NCBI GenBank assembly: GCA_910589555.1
Contig: CAJUTE010000051.1
Coordinates: 1-17,701, forward strand
Direction: 5' to 3'
DNA length: 17,701 nt
DNA from: an uncultured Muribaculum sp.
GTDB lineage: Bacteria > Bacteroidota > Bacteroidia > Bacteroidales > Muribaculaceae
Made by a program: the position numbers and the translations under genes
Notes under the pieces: generated by a model
What the model was told of the DNA's origin: nothing
The model's database searches: none
Seen by the model: the letters and a program-made list of their open reading frames with translations, nothing else
In this document: positions 6,366-14,528 of the stretch, one piece after another
Layout of the letters: each line of letters opens with the position of its first letter
How positions within the stretch are numbered: the stretch's first letter is position 1

Positions 6366-7574
6366 ATGAAATCGATAAAAGAGCTTTTCCGCATAGGCAG
6401 AGGTCCGTCAAGCAGCCATACAATGGGTCCGCGTCTTGCGTCAGAGATGTTTGTGAAACGTCATCCCGACGCGTCAAAGTTTTTGGTCACACTCTATGGA
6501 AGCCTTGCCGCCACCGGCAGGGGGCACTTGACCGATGTCGCTATCAATGAAACTCTCCAGCCTCATGCCCCGGTTGAGATTGTGTGGGAGCCTCATGTGT
6601 TTCTGCCGTTCCATCCCAATGGCATGAATTTCAAGGCATACAACAGTGATGGCACGGAAATTGATGACTGGACTGTGTACAGTGTGGGTGGAGGGGCTCT
6701 TGCCGAAGAGGGCACGAAAGCTCTTGAAACGCCCGATCTATATGAGATGAATCACATGAGCGAGATTCTTTCGTGGTGTGAACGCACGGGACGCAGCTAC
6801 TGGGAGTATGTGCTGCAATGCGAAGGTCCCGACCTGTGGGACTTTCTCGCCGAAGTGTGGGACACTATGAAAGCCGCCGTGGAGCGAGGACTCGACGAGG
6901 AAGGAGTGCTCCCCGGTCCGTTGAATCTGCGCCGCAAAGCTTCCAACTATTTCATTAAGGCAAACGGCTTTAAAGACAATCTGCGTTCGCGCGGGCTGGT
7001 GTTTGCCTATGCGCTTGCCGTAAGCGAGGTCAATGCATCGGGCGGACGCATTGTCACCGCTCCCACCTGCGGATCATGCGGCGTGGTGCCTGCCGTGCTC
7101 TATCATCTTCAGAAAAGCCGCGATTTCAGCGATATGCGTGTGCTGCGCGCTCTCGCCACCGCCGGACTTGTGGGCAACATAGTGAAGCACAACGCCTCTA
7201 TCTCGGGTGCCGAAGCCGGGTGCCAGGCTGAAATAGGGGTGGCGTGTTCGATGGCTGCCGCTGCGGCGTCGCAATTGTTTGGCGGAAGCCCGGCACAGAT
7301 AGAATATGCCGCCGAGATGGGGCTTGAACATCATCTGGGCATGACGTGCGACCCGGTGTGCGGCATGGTGCAGATTCCGTGCATAGAGCGCAATGCCTAT
7401 GCAGCCGCTCGAGCGTTGGATTCCAACACTTACGCCGCGTTCACCGACGGCACGCACCGTGTGTCGTTTGACCGCGTGGTAGAGGTGATGAAGCAGACAG
7501 GTCATGACCTCCCTTCTCTGTATAAAGAAACGAGTGAGGGCGGGCTTGCCAAGGATTACCGGCAGATGGAATAA
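6366..7574 (+). CDS. sdaA: L-serine ammonia-lyase, iron-sulfur, single-chain
   Basis: A 402-residue cytoplasmic enzyme that converts L-serine to pyruvate and ammonia using a [4Fe-4S] cluster. The N-terminal beta-type domain (about 1-160) opens with the family signature IGRGPSSSHTMGP. The catalytic alpha-type domain (about 180-385) has APTCGSCGVVPA (232-243) and cysteines at 286 (AGCQAE), 328 (MTCDP) and 339 (IPC). Their spacing of 42 and 11 residues fits the three cluster ligands known for bacterial L-serine dehydratases. The protein ends in DYRQME and has no cysteine in its tail, unlike enzymes in which a C-terminal cysteine plugs the active site. The ATG lies just after a -7 promoter box. 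The 3' end faces a convergent gene 3 bp away. The gene appears intact. Confidence 0.94.
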   Translation: MKSIKELFRIGRGPSSSHTMGPRLASEMFVKRHPDASKFLVTLYGSLAATGRGHLTDVAINETLQPHAPVEIVWEPHVFLPFHPNGMNFKAYNSDGTEIDDWTVYSVGGGALAEEGTKALETPDLYEMNHMSEILSWCERTGRSYWEYVLQCEGPDLWDFLAEVWDTMKAAVERGLDEEGVLPGPLNLRRKASNYFIKANGFKDNLRSRGLVFAYALAVSEVNASGGRIVTAPTCGSCGVVPAVLYHLQKSRDFSDMRVLRALATAGLVGNIVKHNASISGAEAGCQAEIGVACSMAAAAASQLFGGSPAQIEYAAEMGLEHHLGMTCDPVCGMVQIPCIERNAYAAARALDSNTYAAFTDGTHRVSFDRVVEVMKQTGHDLPSLYKETSEGGLAKDYRQME

Positions 7575-7577
7575 ACT

Positions 7578-7817
7578 CTACCCTTTGGAAGCGTAGGAAA
7601 GGATTATGGGGCTTTCGATGTCGACGCCATATTCCTTGGCTCGCGACATGATGGCTTTTGCGAGTTTCGGCTTCAATTCTTCGGGGCAATATCTGAAATA
7701 TGCTTCGGCGGCACGCACGTGTGCGGCGTCGGGCATAGGGTATTCACGTCTTTCCGGCAGTCCGAACACCGAGTCGGGCAGCTCTTTCTTTTCTTCGTAG
7801 CTTAAACGGTCGCTCAT
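7578..7817 (-). CDS. Small conserved protein, DUF6582-like
   Basis: A 79-residue acidic protein with no signal peptide or membrane segment. The core LPDSVFGLPERREYPMPDAA (13-32) followed by HVRAAEAYFRYCPEE resembles a DUF6582-type domain found in Bacteroidales and phage proteins, in which a short Leu-Pro-Asp start is followed by helical segments. The function is not known. It is transcribed towards sdaA with a 3-bp gap between stop codons and no terminator between them. No exact TAnnTTTG was found upstream; the minus strand has only TAACTTTTG, with one extra base, near 7888-7896. Confidence 0.72.
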   Translation of the reverse strand: MSDRLSYEEKKELPDSVFGLPERREYPMPDAAHVRAAEAYFRYCPEELKPKLAKAIMSRAKEYGVDIESPIILSYASKG

Positions 7818-7875
7818 AGTTATGTGTGTATTAAAAAATCATGTAAGTTCAACAATCTTTTCGCTGGGATAGTTC

Positions 7876-7917
7876 CTTTTGGTCAACAAAAGTTAATGTA
7901 AAGATGTTAAATTAACT
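7876..7917. promoter_or_regulatory. Two inverted repeats upstream of the XRE-cupin gene (candidate operator)
   Basis: AGTTAAT (7891-7897) and ATTAACT (7911-7917) are perfect inverted copies with centres 20 bp apart, two helical turns. Immediately to the left, CTTTTG (7876-7881) and CAAAAG (7887-7892) form a second inverted repeat. Both lie between divergent genes, about 45-90 bp upstream of the -7 box at 7963, where a dimeric XRE repressor or activator could bind. AT-rich DNA yields such repeats by chance, so this is tentative. Confidence 0.3.
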
Positions 7918-7962
7918 GTGACATATCCGCAGGATAAGATGCCCAATCTCATTTTTAATTAT

Positions 7963-7970
7963 TATCTTTG
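7963..7970 (+). promoter_or_regulatory. Promoter -7 element for the XRE-acs-proB-proA operon
   Basis: TATCTTTG matches TAnnTTTG and lies 26 bases before the ATG at 7997. The -33 position has no clear TTTG. It is the only good promoter box I found for the five-gene operon that follows. Confidence 0.55.
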
Positions 7971-7996
7971 TGGATTAACATATATTAAAGAAGCTT

Positions 7997-8548
7997 ATGG
8001 ACCATATAAAGCAAGTTGCCAGCCGTCTTCGAGGACTTCGCGACGCTCTTGAACTTACTGTCGAAGAAATGAGTGGGAAGTGCGGGGTAGATGCCTCTAC
8101 ATTCGCGAAATATGAGAAAGGGGAGATTGATATTCCGGTGAGTATGCTTTACAAGATAGCATCGGAATATGGGATAGAACTCACGGCATTGCTTTTTGGT
8201 GAGGAGCCAAAGATGTCGGCTTATTATGTGACCCGTTCCGGAAAAGGCGTGAAGGTGGAGCGTACGAAAGCTTACAGCTATCAGGATATCGCAGCAGGAT
8301 TCCGCAATCGCAACATGGCTCCGTTCATCGTGACTGTCGAGCCGTCGGCTACCGAGAATAAGATTGTGTTCAACACCCATGAAGGTCAGGAATTCAACTA
8401 TCTGCTTGAAGGGGAGATTGAAATATCGGTAGGTGGCAAGGTGACACGCTTGCATAAGGGCGACAGCATCATGTTTGATTCACGGTTGCCCCACGGATTC
8501 CGCACGATAGGAGAGAAAGCGGCAAAGTTTATCGCTATCATCTCATAA
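7997..8548 (+). CDS. XRE-family transcriptional regulator with C-terminal cupin sensor domain
   Basis: A 183-residue cytoplasmic regulator. Residues 6-67 form an HTH_XRE domain (VEEMSGKCGVDASTFAKYEKG covers the DNA-recognition helices). Residues about 110-181 form a cupin_2 barrel with HEGQEFNYLLEGE and a later LPHGF; His128, Glu132 and His166 are likely ligands of a metal or effector. Regulators of this shape often sit directly upstream of AMP-forming acyl-CoA synthetase genes and are thought to sense a related metabolite. Here the synthetase starts 36 bases downstream. Inverted repeats at 7876-7917 could be its own operator. The effector is not predictable from sequence. Confidence 0.88.
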   Translation: MDHIKQVASRLRGLRDALELTVEEMSGKCGVDASTFAKYEKGEIDIPVSMLYKIASEYGIELTALLFGEEPKMSAYYVTRSGKGVKVERTKAYSYQDIAAGFRNRNMAPFIVTVEPSATENKIVFNTHEGQEFNYLLEGEIEISVGGKVTRLHKGDSIMFDSRLPHGFRTIGEKAAKFIAIIS

Positions 8549-8584
8549 CCCAATTTTTTTCTACAGTCTATAGAATATCGCAAT

Positions 8585-10264
8585 ATGCTTGAAAGATTTC
8601 TTGATAAAACCCATTTTGATTCCTACGAGGATTTCATGGCTAATTTCCATGTGAATGTGCCTGAAAATTTTAATTTCGGATATGATGTGGTGGATGCGTG
8701 GGCGCAAGAGGCTCCCGATAAACCGGCATTGTTGTGGACCAATGACAAGGGTGAGAAGATTCAGTTCACTTTCGCCGATATAAAGAGAGAAAGCGACAAG
8801 ACGGCATCATTCCTGAGCTCGCTCGGTATAGGAAAGGGCGACATGGTGATGCTCATATTGAAACGCCATTACCAATTCTGGTTTTCAATCATCGCTCTCC
8901 ATAAACTTGGCGCGACAGTCATACCTGCCACCCATCTGCTCACCGAGAAGGATATAATCTATCGATGCAAGATGGCAGGAATAAAGGCGATAATCGCTAC
9001 CGGCGATGAGGTGGTGGTGAACCACATCGAAAAAGCATTGCCCTCCTGCCCCACGTTGAAAGCGTTGATTTCCACAGGTCCCATAGTGCCGGAAGGATGG
9101 TATGACTTCAACAAGTCAATAGAGAATGCCGGTGAGTGGACACGTCCCGCCGATGTCAACGCCAATGATGATGTGTCGCTGCTTTATTTCACCTCCGGCA
9201 CCACCGGTGAACCCAAAATGGTGGCGCATGACTTCACCTATCCGCTGGGGCATATCATCACAGCGTCCTACTGGCACAATCTCAACGAGGACAGCCTTCA
9301 TCTCACACTCGCCGATACCGGATGGGGCAAGGCTGTGTGGGGTAAACTTTACGGACAGTGGATTGCCGGAGCCAACGTGTTTGTATATGACTTTGAGAAG
9401 TTTGAGCCGGTCGATGTGTTGCACATGATTCACAATTACGGTATCACGTCGTTCTGCGCGCCTCCCACTGTGTTCCGCTTTCTCATCCGCGAAGACCTGT
9501 CGAAATTTGACCTGTCGACACTGAAATATTGCACCATAGCCGGAGAGGCTCTCAATCCGAGCGTCTATGAGGAGTGGTTGAAACTCACCGGAATAAAACT
9601 TATGGAGGGTTTCGGGCAGACCGAGACCACGCTCACCATTGCCACTTATCCCTGGCTTGAACCGAAACCCGGCTCAATGGGTAAAAAGGGTCCGGAATAT
9701 GACATTGACCTGATAGCCCCCGACGGCCGTCGCGTGGAGGATGGAGAGCAGGGCGAGATAGTGGTGCGCCTCGACGGGAAAAAGCGTCCGTTGGGTCTTT
9801 TCAAGGAGTATCTTCACGATGAACGTCTCACCCGTCAGGCTTGCCACGACGGACTGTATCACACAGGCGATGTCGCGTGGCGCGATGAGGACGGATATTT
9901 CTGGTTTGTGGGACGCACCGATGATGTTATAAAGTCGTCGGGCTACCGTATAGGACCCTTTGAGGTGGAGAGCGCGCTGATGACCCATCCTGCGGTGGTG
10001 GAGTGTGCCATCACAGGAGTTCCCGATGACATACGCGGTCAGGTGGTGAAGGCTACCATTGTGCTTGCCAAGGATTATGAAAAGCGTGGCGAAGAGGATG
10101 CCGCGGCTCTCATCAAGGAGATCCAGAACCATGTGAAGAGGGTGACTGCCCCTTACAAATATCCGCGTATGGTGGAATTTGTGAAAGAGTTGCCCAAGAC
10201 TATCAGTGGGAAAATACGCCGCGTGGCTATCCGCAATAACGGCGAAAACGGTTCAAGCAAGTAG
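8585..10264 (+). CDS. AMP-forming acyl-CoA synthetase (medium-chain/acetyl-CoA synthetase-like)
   Basis: A 559-residue member of the ANL adenylating superfamily that would activate a carboxylic acid with ATP and then join it to CoA. Motifs in order: P-loop LLYFTSGTTGEPK (about 199-211), GFGQTETT (about 342-349), YHTGD (425-429) followed by the hinge and GRTDDVIKSSGYRIGP, and the catalytic lysine in PKTISGK (Lys543). The overall pattern is closest to medium-chain (ACSM-type) acyl-CoA synthetases rather than acetyl-CoA synthetase, but the acid used cannot be told from sequence; short-, branched-chain or aromatic acids are all possible. It follows the XRE-cupin gene and is 3 bases before proB, so it is probably co-transcribed with both. 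All core residues are present. Confidence 0.88.
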   Translation: MLERFLDKTHFDSYEDFMANFHVNVPENFNFGYDVVDAWAQEAPDKPALLWTNDKGEKIQFTFADIKRESDKTASFLSSLGIGKGDMVMLILKRHYQFWFSIIALHKLGATVIPATHLLTEKDIIYRCKMAGIKAIIATGDEVVVNHIEKALPSCPTLKALISTGPIVPEGWYDFNKSIENAGEWTRPADVNANDDVSLLYFTSGTTGEPKMVAHDFTYPLGHIITASYWHNLNEDSLHLTLADTGWGKAVWGKLYGQWIAGANVFVYDFEKFEPVDVLHMIHNYGITSFCAPPTVFRFLIREDLSKFDLSTLKYCTIAGEALNPSVYEEWLKLTGIKLMEGFGQTETTLTIATYPWLEPKPGSMGKKGPEYDIDLIAPDGRRVEDGEQGEIVVRLDGKKRPLGLFKEYLHDERLTRQACHDGLYHTGDVAWRDEDGYFWFVGRTDDVIKSSGYRIGPFEVESALMTHPAVVECAITGVPDDIRGQVVKATIVLAKDYEKRGEEDAAALIKEIQNHVKRVTAPYKYPRMVEFVKELPKTISGKIRRVAIRNNGENGSSK

Positions 10265-10267
10265 ATT

Positions 10268-11356
10268 ATGAGCAAGTTGAAATATAACCGCGTAGCGGTA
10301 AAAATAGGGTCTAATGTGTTGACCCGTCCCGACGGCTCGCTTGACTTCACACGTATGTCGGCTATCGTTGACCAGATAGCCGATCTGCGCCGTCACGGGG
10401 TGAAAGTCATCATGATATCTTCCGGAGCGGTGGCATCGGGCAGGAGCGAGCTTCGTCTCGCACAGAACCTTGATTCGGTGTCGGCGCGTCAGCTATATTC
10501 AGCTGTGGGTCAGGCAAAGCTCATCAACCGCTATTTCGAGCTTTTCCGGGAGCACGGGATGGCTTGCGGTCAGATTCTTACCACGAAAGAGAATTTCTCC
10601 ACACGCCGCCACTATCTGAATCAGCGTCACTGCATGGAGGTGATGCTTGACAATGACGTGATTCCTATCGTCAACGAGAATGACACGGTGTCGGTGACCG
10701 AGCTTATGTTCACTGATAATGATGAGCTGTCGGGACTGATAGCGTCGATGATGGATATGCAGGCGCTGATCATTCTGAGCAACATCGACGGTGTGTATAC
10801 CGGCGACCCGAAGCTGCCCGGCTCGGAGCTTATCACTGATATACGCCGCTCGTCCGATGCTGAACAGTACATTTCTGAATCGCGTTCTTCCTTAGGGCGT
10901 GGAGGTATGATAACCAAGTACCGCATCGCTACCAAGGTGGCTGAAGAGGGTATAGCCGTGATGATTGCCAACGGCAAGCGTCCCAACATCCTTCTCGACC
11001 TTTTGGTGAACACTTCCCAAGAGGTGCCGCACACTCTTTTCCATCCTGCCGACACTCCGGCTTCGGGAATGAAGAAATGGATTGCTCATAGCGAGGATTT
11101 TGCGAAAGGCAGGGTGATAATAAACGACGGAGCTGTGGAAGCTCTACGCTCTCCCGCCCGCGCGAGTCTTCTTCCGGTGGGAATAATTGCTATTGAGGGC
11201 GTCTTCGATGAGGGCGACATCGTGAAAGTGTGCGACCGCAACGGCGATGCTATAGCCTGGGGAAGAGCCGGATATAATTCCGCAACCGCTGCCGAAACTA
11301 TCGGGCAACGTGATGCGAAACCATTGATACATACTGATTATCTTTATATTGACTAA
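10268..11356 (+). CDS. proB: Glutamate 5-kinase
   Basis: A 362-residue cytoplasmic enzyme that phosphorylates L-glutamate to glutamyl 5-phosphate, the first step of proline synthesis. The amino-acid kinase domain (about 7-245) carries VAVKIGSNVLT, IMISSGAVASGR (48-59), VNENDTVS (136-143) and SNIDGVYTGDPK (171-182). A C-terminal PUA domain (about 278-352) follows, so this is the full-length two-domain form, close to the 367 residues of the E. coli enzyme. It starts 3 bases after the acyl-CoA synthetase stop. Family enzymes are feedback-inhibited by proline. The small gene after it separates it from proA. Confidence 0.95.
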   Translation: MSKLKYNRVAVKIGSNVLTRPDGSLDFTRMSAIVDQIADLRRHGVKVIMISSGAVASGRSELRLAQNLDSVSARQLYSAVGQAKLINRYFELFREHGMACGQILTTKENFSTRRHYLNQRHCMEVMLDNDVIPIVNENDTVSVTELMFTDNDELSGLIASMMDMQALIILSNIDGVYTGDPKLPGSELITDIRRSSDAEQYISESRSSLGRGGMITKYRIATKVAEEGIAVMIANGKRPNILLDLLVNTSQEVPHTLFHPADTPASGMKKWIAHSEDFAKGRVIINDGAVEALRSPARASLLPVGIIAIEGVFDEGDIVKVCDRNGDAIAWGRAGYNSATAAETIGQRDAKPLIHTDYLYID

Positions 11357-11369
11357 CTTTTTTTATTTA

Positions 11370-11915
11370 ATGATGAAACGATTTACTATTTTATTTGTCT
11401 TGACTCTATTCTTGATTAGTGCGGCAAATGCTGCTGAAAAACTCACCGGCACCGGCAATCTTAAATTTGGCTGGAAATTTGACCGCTGTGTGGAAGCTGT
11501 AGGCGATGTGCCCAGAAAGAGAACAGTTGAAGAGGGTCTTGAGAAAAAGTTTTCCTATGCTCCGGCTCGCTGGGGACGTATCGAGTGGGACAGCTCTGTA
11601 CTGAACTTCTATAAGGACAAACTCTATCAGATCGGCTTTTATAAGAAGACGGCTAAGAGTGATATGACTCCGTTTGAGCAGGCTAAGGTGATTTTGTCGG
11701 CTGCCTACGGTAAAGCTGTGGCGCTTAAGACTAAGGATTGCTATATGTGGCGTTCGCCCAACGGGAATATTGCCATCCTTCAGTATGCCGCTGAAGAGGA
11801 AGCCGGAAAAATCACAGGATATGCCACCTATCTGTATCTCATTGACAACAAGCAGGTAGAGAAGAAGGCTAAGGCTGTAGAGAAAGAGATGCAGGACATT
11901 ATTAACGGAAATTGA
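11370..11915 (+). CDS. Small secreted protein of unknown function between proB and proA
   Basis: 181 residues if started at ATG 11370, or 180 from the adjacent ATG 11373, which gives the more typical MKRF start. An N-terminal signal peptide is clear (basic MMKR, hydrophobic core to about 18, ANA near 19-21), so the mature protein is periplasmic or surface-exposed. There is no lipobox. The mature part has LKFGWKFDRCVEAVG (31-45), a Tyr/Trp-rich beta-type middle, Cys40 and Cys124, and a Lys/Glu-rich C-terminal helix (about 163-177). I do not recognise the family, although the opening resembles small Bacteroidales exported proteins that begin with a FGxxxxxxxxxxG pattern. It lies 13 bases after proB and 4 bases before proA, so it is almost certainly in their operon. 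Confidence 0.82.
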   Translation: MMKRFTILFVLTLFLISAANAAEKLTGTGNLKFGWKFDRCVEAVGDVPRKRTVEEGLEKKFSYAPARWGRIEWDSSVLNFYKDKLYQIGFYKKTAKSDMTPFEQAKVILSAAYGKAVALKTKDCYMWRSPNGNIAILQYAAEEEAGKITGYATYLYLIDNKQVEKKAKAVEKEMQDIINGN

Positions 11916-11919
11916 TATC

Positions 11920-13161
11920 ATGCAGTCCTTAAACCCAACTTTTCAGGCGGCACGCACTGCATCGCGTAAGCTTGCCCTGCGCACGGATGAAGAAATATCA
12001 CGCATAATAAATGCGGTTGCCGATGAAGCGCTGAATAATATCCCGGCTATTCTTGAAGCGAACCGTTCCGACATGGATCGCATGGATCCGGAGAATCCTA
12101 AGCGCGACCGCCTTCTTCTCACTGAGGAGAGGCTTCGCGACATCGTGGCTGACATGAGAGCTGTTGCCGCCCTGCCGTCGCCGCTCGGTATAACGCTGAT
12201 GAGCGTGGAGCGCCCCAATGGATTGCGCATCGACAAGGTCACCGTGCCTTTCGGGGTGATAGGAATTGTGTATGAGGCGCGCCCCAATGTGACTTTTGAC
12301 GTGTTCTCGCTATGCATGAAAGCCGGAAGCGCCTGCATTCTCAAAGGCGGCTCTGACGCGCAGGACACCAACATTGTAGTGGTGGCGATGATGCGCAGAG
12401 TGCTGTCGCAGAACGGCTGGGACACTGACTGTGTAAATCTCCTTTCGGGAGGACATGAAGCGACGGCGTGTCTGCTTAACGCTGTGGATTTTGTGGATCT
12501 CATCATCCCGCGAGGATCCAAGAATCTCATACAGTATGTGAGAAACAATGCCAAGGTGCCGGTGATTGAAACCGGAGCCGGAGTGTGTCACACTTATGTC
12601 CATGAATCGGGAAATGTGGAGATGGCGCGTGATATAGTGTTCAATGCCAAGACACGCCGTGTGAGTGTGTGCAACGCTCTGGATTGTCTCGTGATTGACC
12701 GTGCCCGTGTGTTGTCGTTGCCTGAAATATGCGCTCCGCTTGCCGATAAGCGTGTGATGATATTTGCCGATTCCGCAGCTTATAAGGCTCTCGAAGGGAA
12801 ATATCCGTATCTCTATGAGGCTGAGGCTGATGATTTCGGCAGAGAGTGGCTTGACTATAAAATGTCGATAGCGACTGTCGACGGGCTTCGTCAGGCTATT
12901 GAATTTGTTAGCAATCACACCTCCCATCACAGCGAGGCTATTATTGCCGAGGATAAGGCGGCGCAGGATGCTTTCCTTAAGGAGATTGACGCCGCGTGTG
13001 TATATGTGAATGCGTCCACCGCGTTTACCGATGGCGGACAATTCGGCTTCGGAGCCGAGATCGGTATCTCCACCCAGAAACTTCACGCTCGCGGTCCTAT
13101 GGCGTTGCCCGAGATCACTACCTATAAATACATAGTCAGGGGCAACGGTCAGGTCAGATAA
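11920..13161 (+). CDS. proA: Gamma-glutamyl phosphate reductase
   Basis: A 413-residue cytoplasmic NADPH-dependent dehydrogenase that reduces glutamyl 5-phosphate to glutamate 5-semialdehyde, the second step of proline synthesis and the direct partner of ProB. It is an aldehyde-dehydrogenase-fold protein; visible blocks are VPFGVIGIVYEARPNVT (about 109-125), LKGGSDAQDTN, the IPRGSKNLIQYV segment, and SVCNALDC with the likely catalytic Cys251. The length matches the E. coli protein. It begins 4 bases after the secreted-protein gene, and its last 8 bases overlap the convergent rsmF-like gene. No proC, for the final step, lies in the window. Confidence 0.95.
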   Translation: MQSLNPTFQAARTASRKLALRTDEEISRIINAVADEALNNIPAILEANRSDMDRMDPENPKRDRLLLTEERLRDIVADMRAVAALPSPLGITLMSVERPNGLRIDKVTVPFGVIGIVYEARPNVTFDVFSLCMKAGSACILKGGSDAQDTNIVVVAMMRRVLSQNGWDTDCVNLLSGGHEATACLLNAVDFVDLIIPRGSKNLIQYVRNNAKVPVIETGAGVCHTYVHESGNVEMARDIVFNAKTRRVSVCNALDCLVIDRARVLSLPEICAPLADKRVMIFADSAAYKALEGKYPYLYEAEADDFGREWLDYKMSIATVDGLRQAIEFVSNHTSHHSEAIIAEDKAAQDAFLKEIDAACVYVNASTAFTDGGQFGFGAEIGISTQKLHARGPMALPEITTYKYIVRGNGQVR

Positions 13162-14494
13162 TCTCAGGTGCGTGATCCGGAACGTGTGCCGACAGCACTC
13201 GCCAGTTTTGCGGATACAGGTTGTTGGCGCGGTTGCCGAGATTTTTCACAAATCCAAGCGGATTTCCTTTATATAACAGCAATACGAATCCTCGGGGCAC
13301 GTCCTCGAGGATTATTGTTTCCCGGCGCAGGTAGGATATGGCGGTGGCGTAATCCACTTCGGCAGTGTTGAATGCCTGACCGTTAAGGGCGGTGGATAAT
13401 GCCAGTGCCTGAGTGGGGATAAAGTCTTTCCCTTTCACGGTGGCGATTTCAATTCCGCGGTAGATCACGTCGCAGGCTGATGCCACTGCATCGGCTTCAC
13501 GTGATGGGGAAGCGGCTATGAGTTTGTCGTCGGTTATGGTGAATTTGAATCGGTCAGAGTCTTTGACCCATTCCTTTACGGTGTCGGGAATTTTTGCCGT
13601 GTCTTTTTTTGCTTTCTTTTTGGATGTTGCGGTGCTGTTCCGGCTTTGCGTGTCACCTTGCTTTCGGAATATAGCTACTGTCAGACCCTCGCCTTTCACT
13701 TTTCCGGGGATGAAGTGATGGCAATTGTCACGCAACACGATATTCCATTCTTCAGGAAATACGGGGTCGACAGCCTCGGCATCGAAATTTTCAAGAATGA
13801 ATGCCGCCATATCTTCATTTTCCGTGCGGTTGAAGGTGCAGGTTGAGTAGATGAGATATCCTCCCGGACGCAAGGCGCGCCACAGGTTTTCCACAATCTC
13901 GCGTTGTTTTGCGGCACACTCCTCGACAAGAGCCGGCGTCCATTGCGCCACCGCCTCCGGGTCTTTGCGGAACATACCCTCCCCCGAGCATGGCACGTCG
14001 GCTGCGATTATGTCGAAAATGGCTCCGGTCTTGCGGAAACGAGCCGTGTCACCACGGGTCACGATGCAGTTGGGATAACCCCATTTAATTATGTTCTCAG
14101 CCAATATCTCGGCACGTTGGAACATATATTCATTAGCCACTACGAGCGATCCTGAGGGGAGCACGTCGATTGCTGCGGTGGTTTTTCCGCCCGGTGCGGC
14201 GCACGCGTCGAGATAGTTGACCGGCTCCGACCCCACGAGCTGCGATATGATGTGGTTGTATATCATCGATGATGCATCCTGGACGTAATATAGTCCCTGA
14301 TGCATCGCCGGATCGAATGTGAATTGAGGTCGCGAATCAAGATATATGCCCTGGGCGCACCACGGAACTTTGGCTGTACCGCTGTGGGGCGTCATTCCCT
14401 TCCCTGAGTTGAGACGCACACTGACCGAAGGGGGAGCTTGCAGCCCCTCCTCAAGTCCATCAAACTCGCAGATGAATCCTTCAGGCAATATCAT
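13154..14494 (-). CDS. RsmF-type rRNA (cytosine-C5)-methyltransferase
   Basis: A 446-residue SAM-dependent RNA methyltransferase of the NOL1/NOP2/Sun family. Motifs: LDACAAPGGKTT (95-106) binds SAM; ADVPCSGEGMF (165-175) is motif IV with Cys169; and YSTCTF (216-221) is motif VI with the nucleophile Cys219. A Lys-rich linker (about 290-305) leads to a C-terminal PUA-like RNA-binding domain (about 310-446), as in RsmF/YebU, which methylates C1407 of 16S rRNA in E. coli. The same target here is likely but not shown. The start near MILPEGF is somewhat short compared with relatives. It is the last gene of a minus-strand operon, and its 3' end overlaps proA by 8 bp. Confidence 0.88.
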   Translation of the reverse strand: MILPEGFICEFDGLEEGLQAPPSVSVRLNSGKGMTPHSGTAKVPWCAQGIYLDSRPQFTFDPAMHQGLYYVQDASSMIYNHIISQLVGSEPVNYLDACAAPGGKTTAAIDVLPSGSLVVANEYMFQRAEILAENIIKWGYPNCIVTRGDTARFRKTGAIFDIIAADVPCSGEGMFRKDPEAVAQWTPALVEECAAKQREIVENLWRALRPGGYLIYSTCTFNRTENEDMAAFILENFDAEAVDPVFPEEWNIVLRDNCHHFIPGKVKGEGLTVAIFRKQGDTQSRNSTATSKKKAKKDTAKIPDTVKEWVKDSDRFKFTITDDKLIAASPSREADAVASACDVIYRGIEIATVKGKDFIPTQALALSTALNGQAFNTAEVDYATAISYLRRETIILEDVPRGFVLLLYKGNPLGFVKNLGNRANNLYPQNWRVLSAHVPDHAPEII

Positions 14495-14528
14495 GATTCA
14501 ATAACTGTTGCGGTTGATTAAACACCCT

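Noticed and set aside
12310..13086. 258-codon minus-strand ORF opposite proA
   Set aside because: It is a His- and Arg-rich antisense shadow of an intact, highly conserved enzyme gene.
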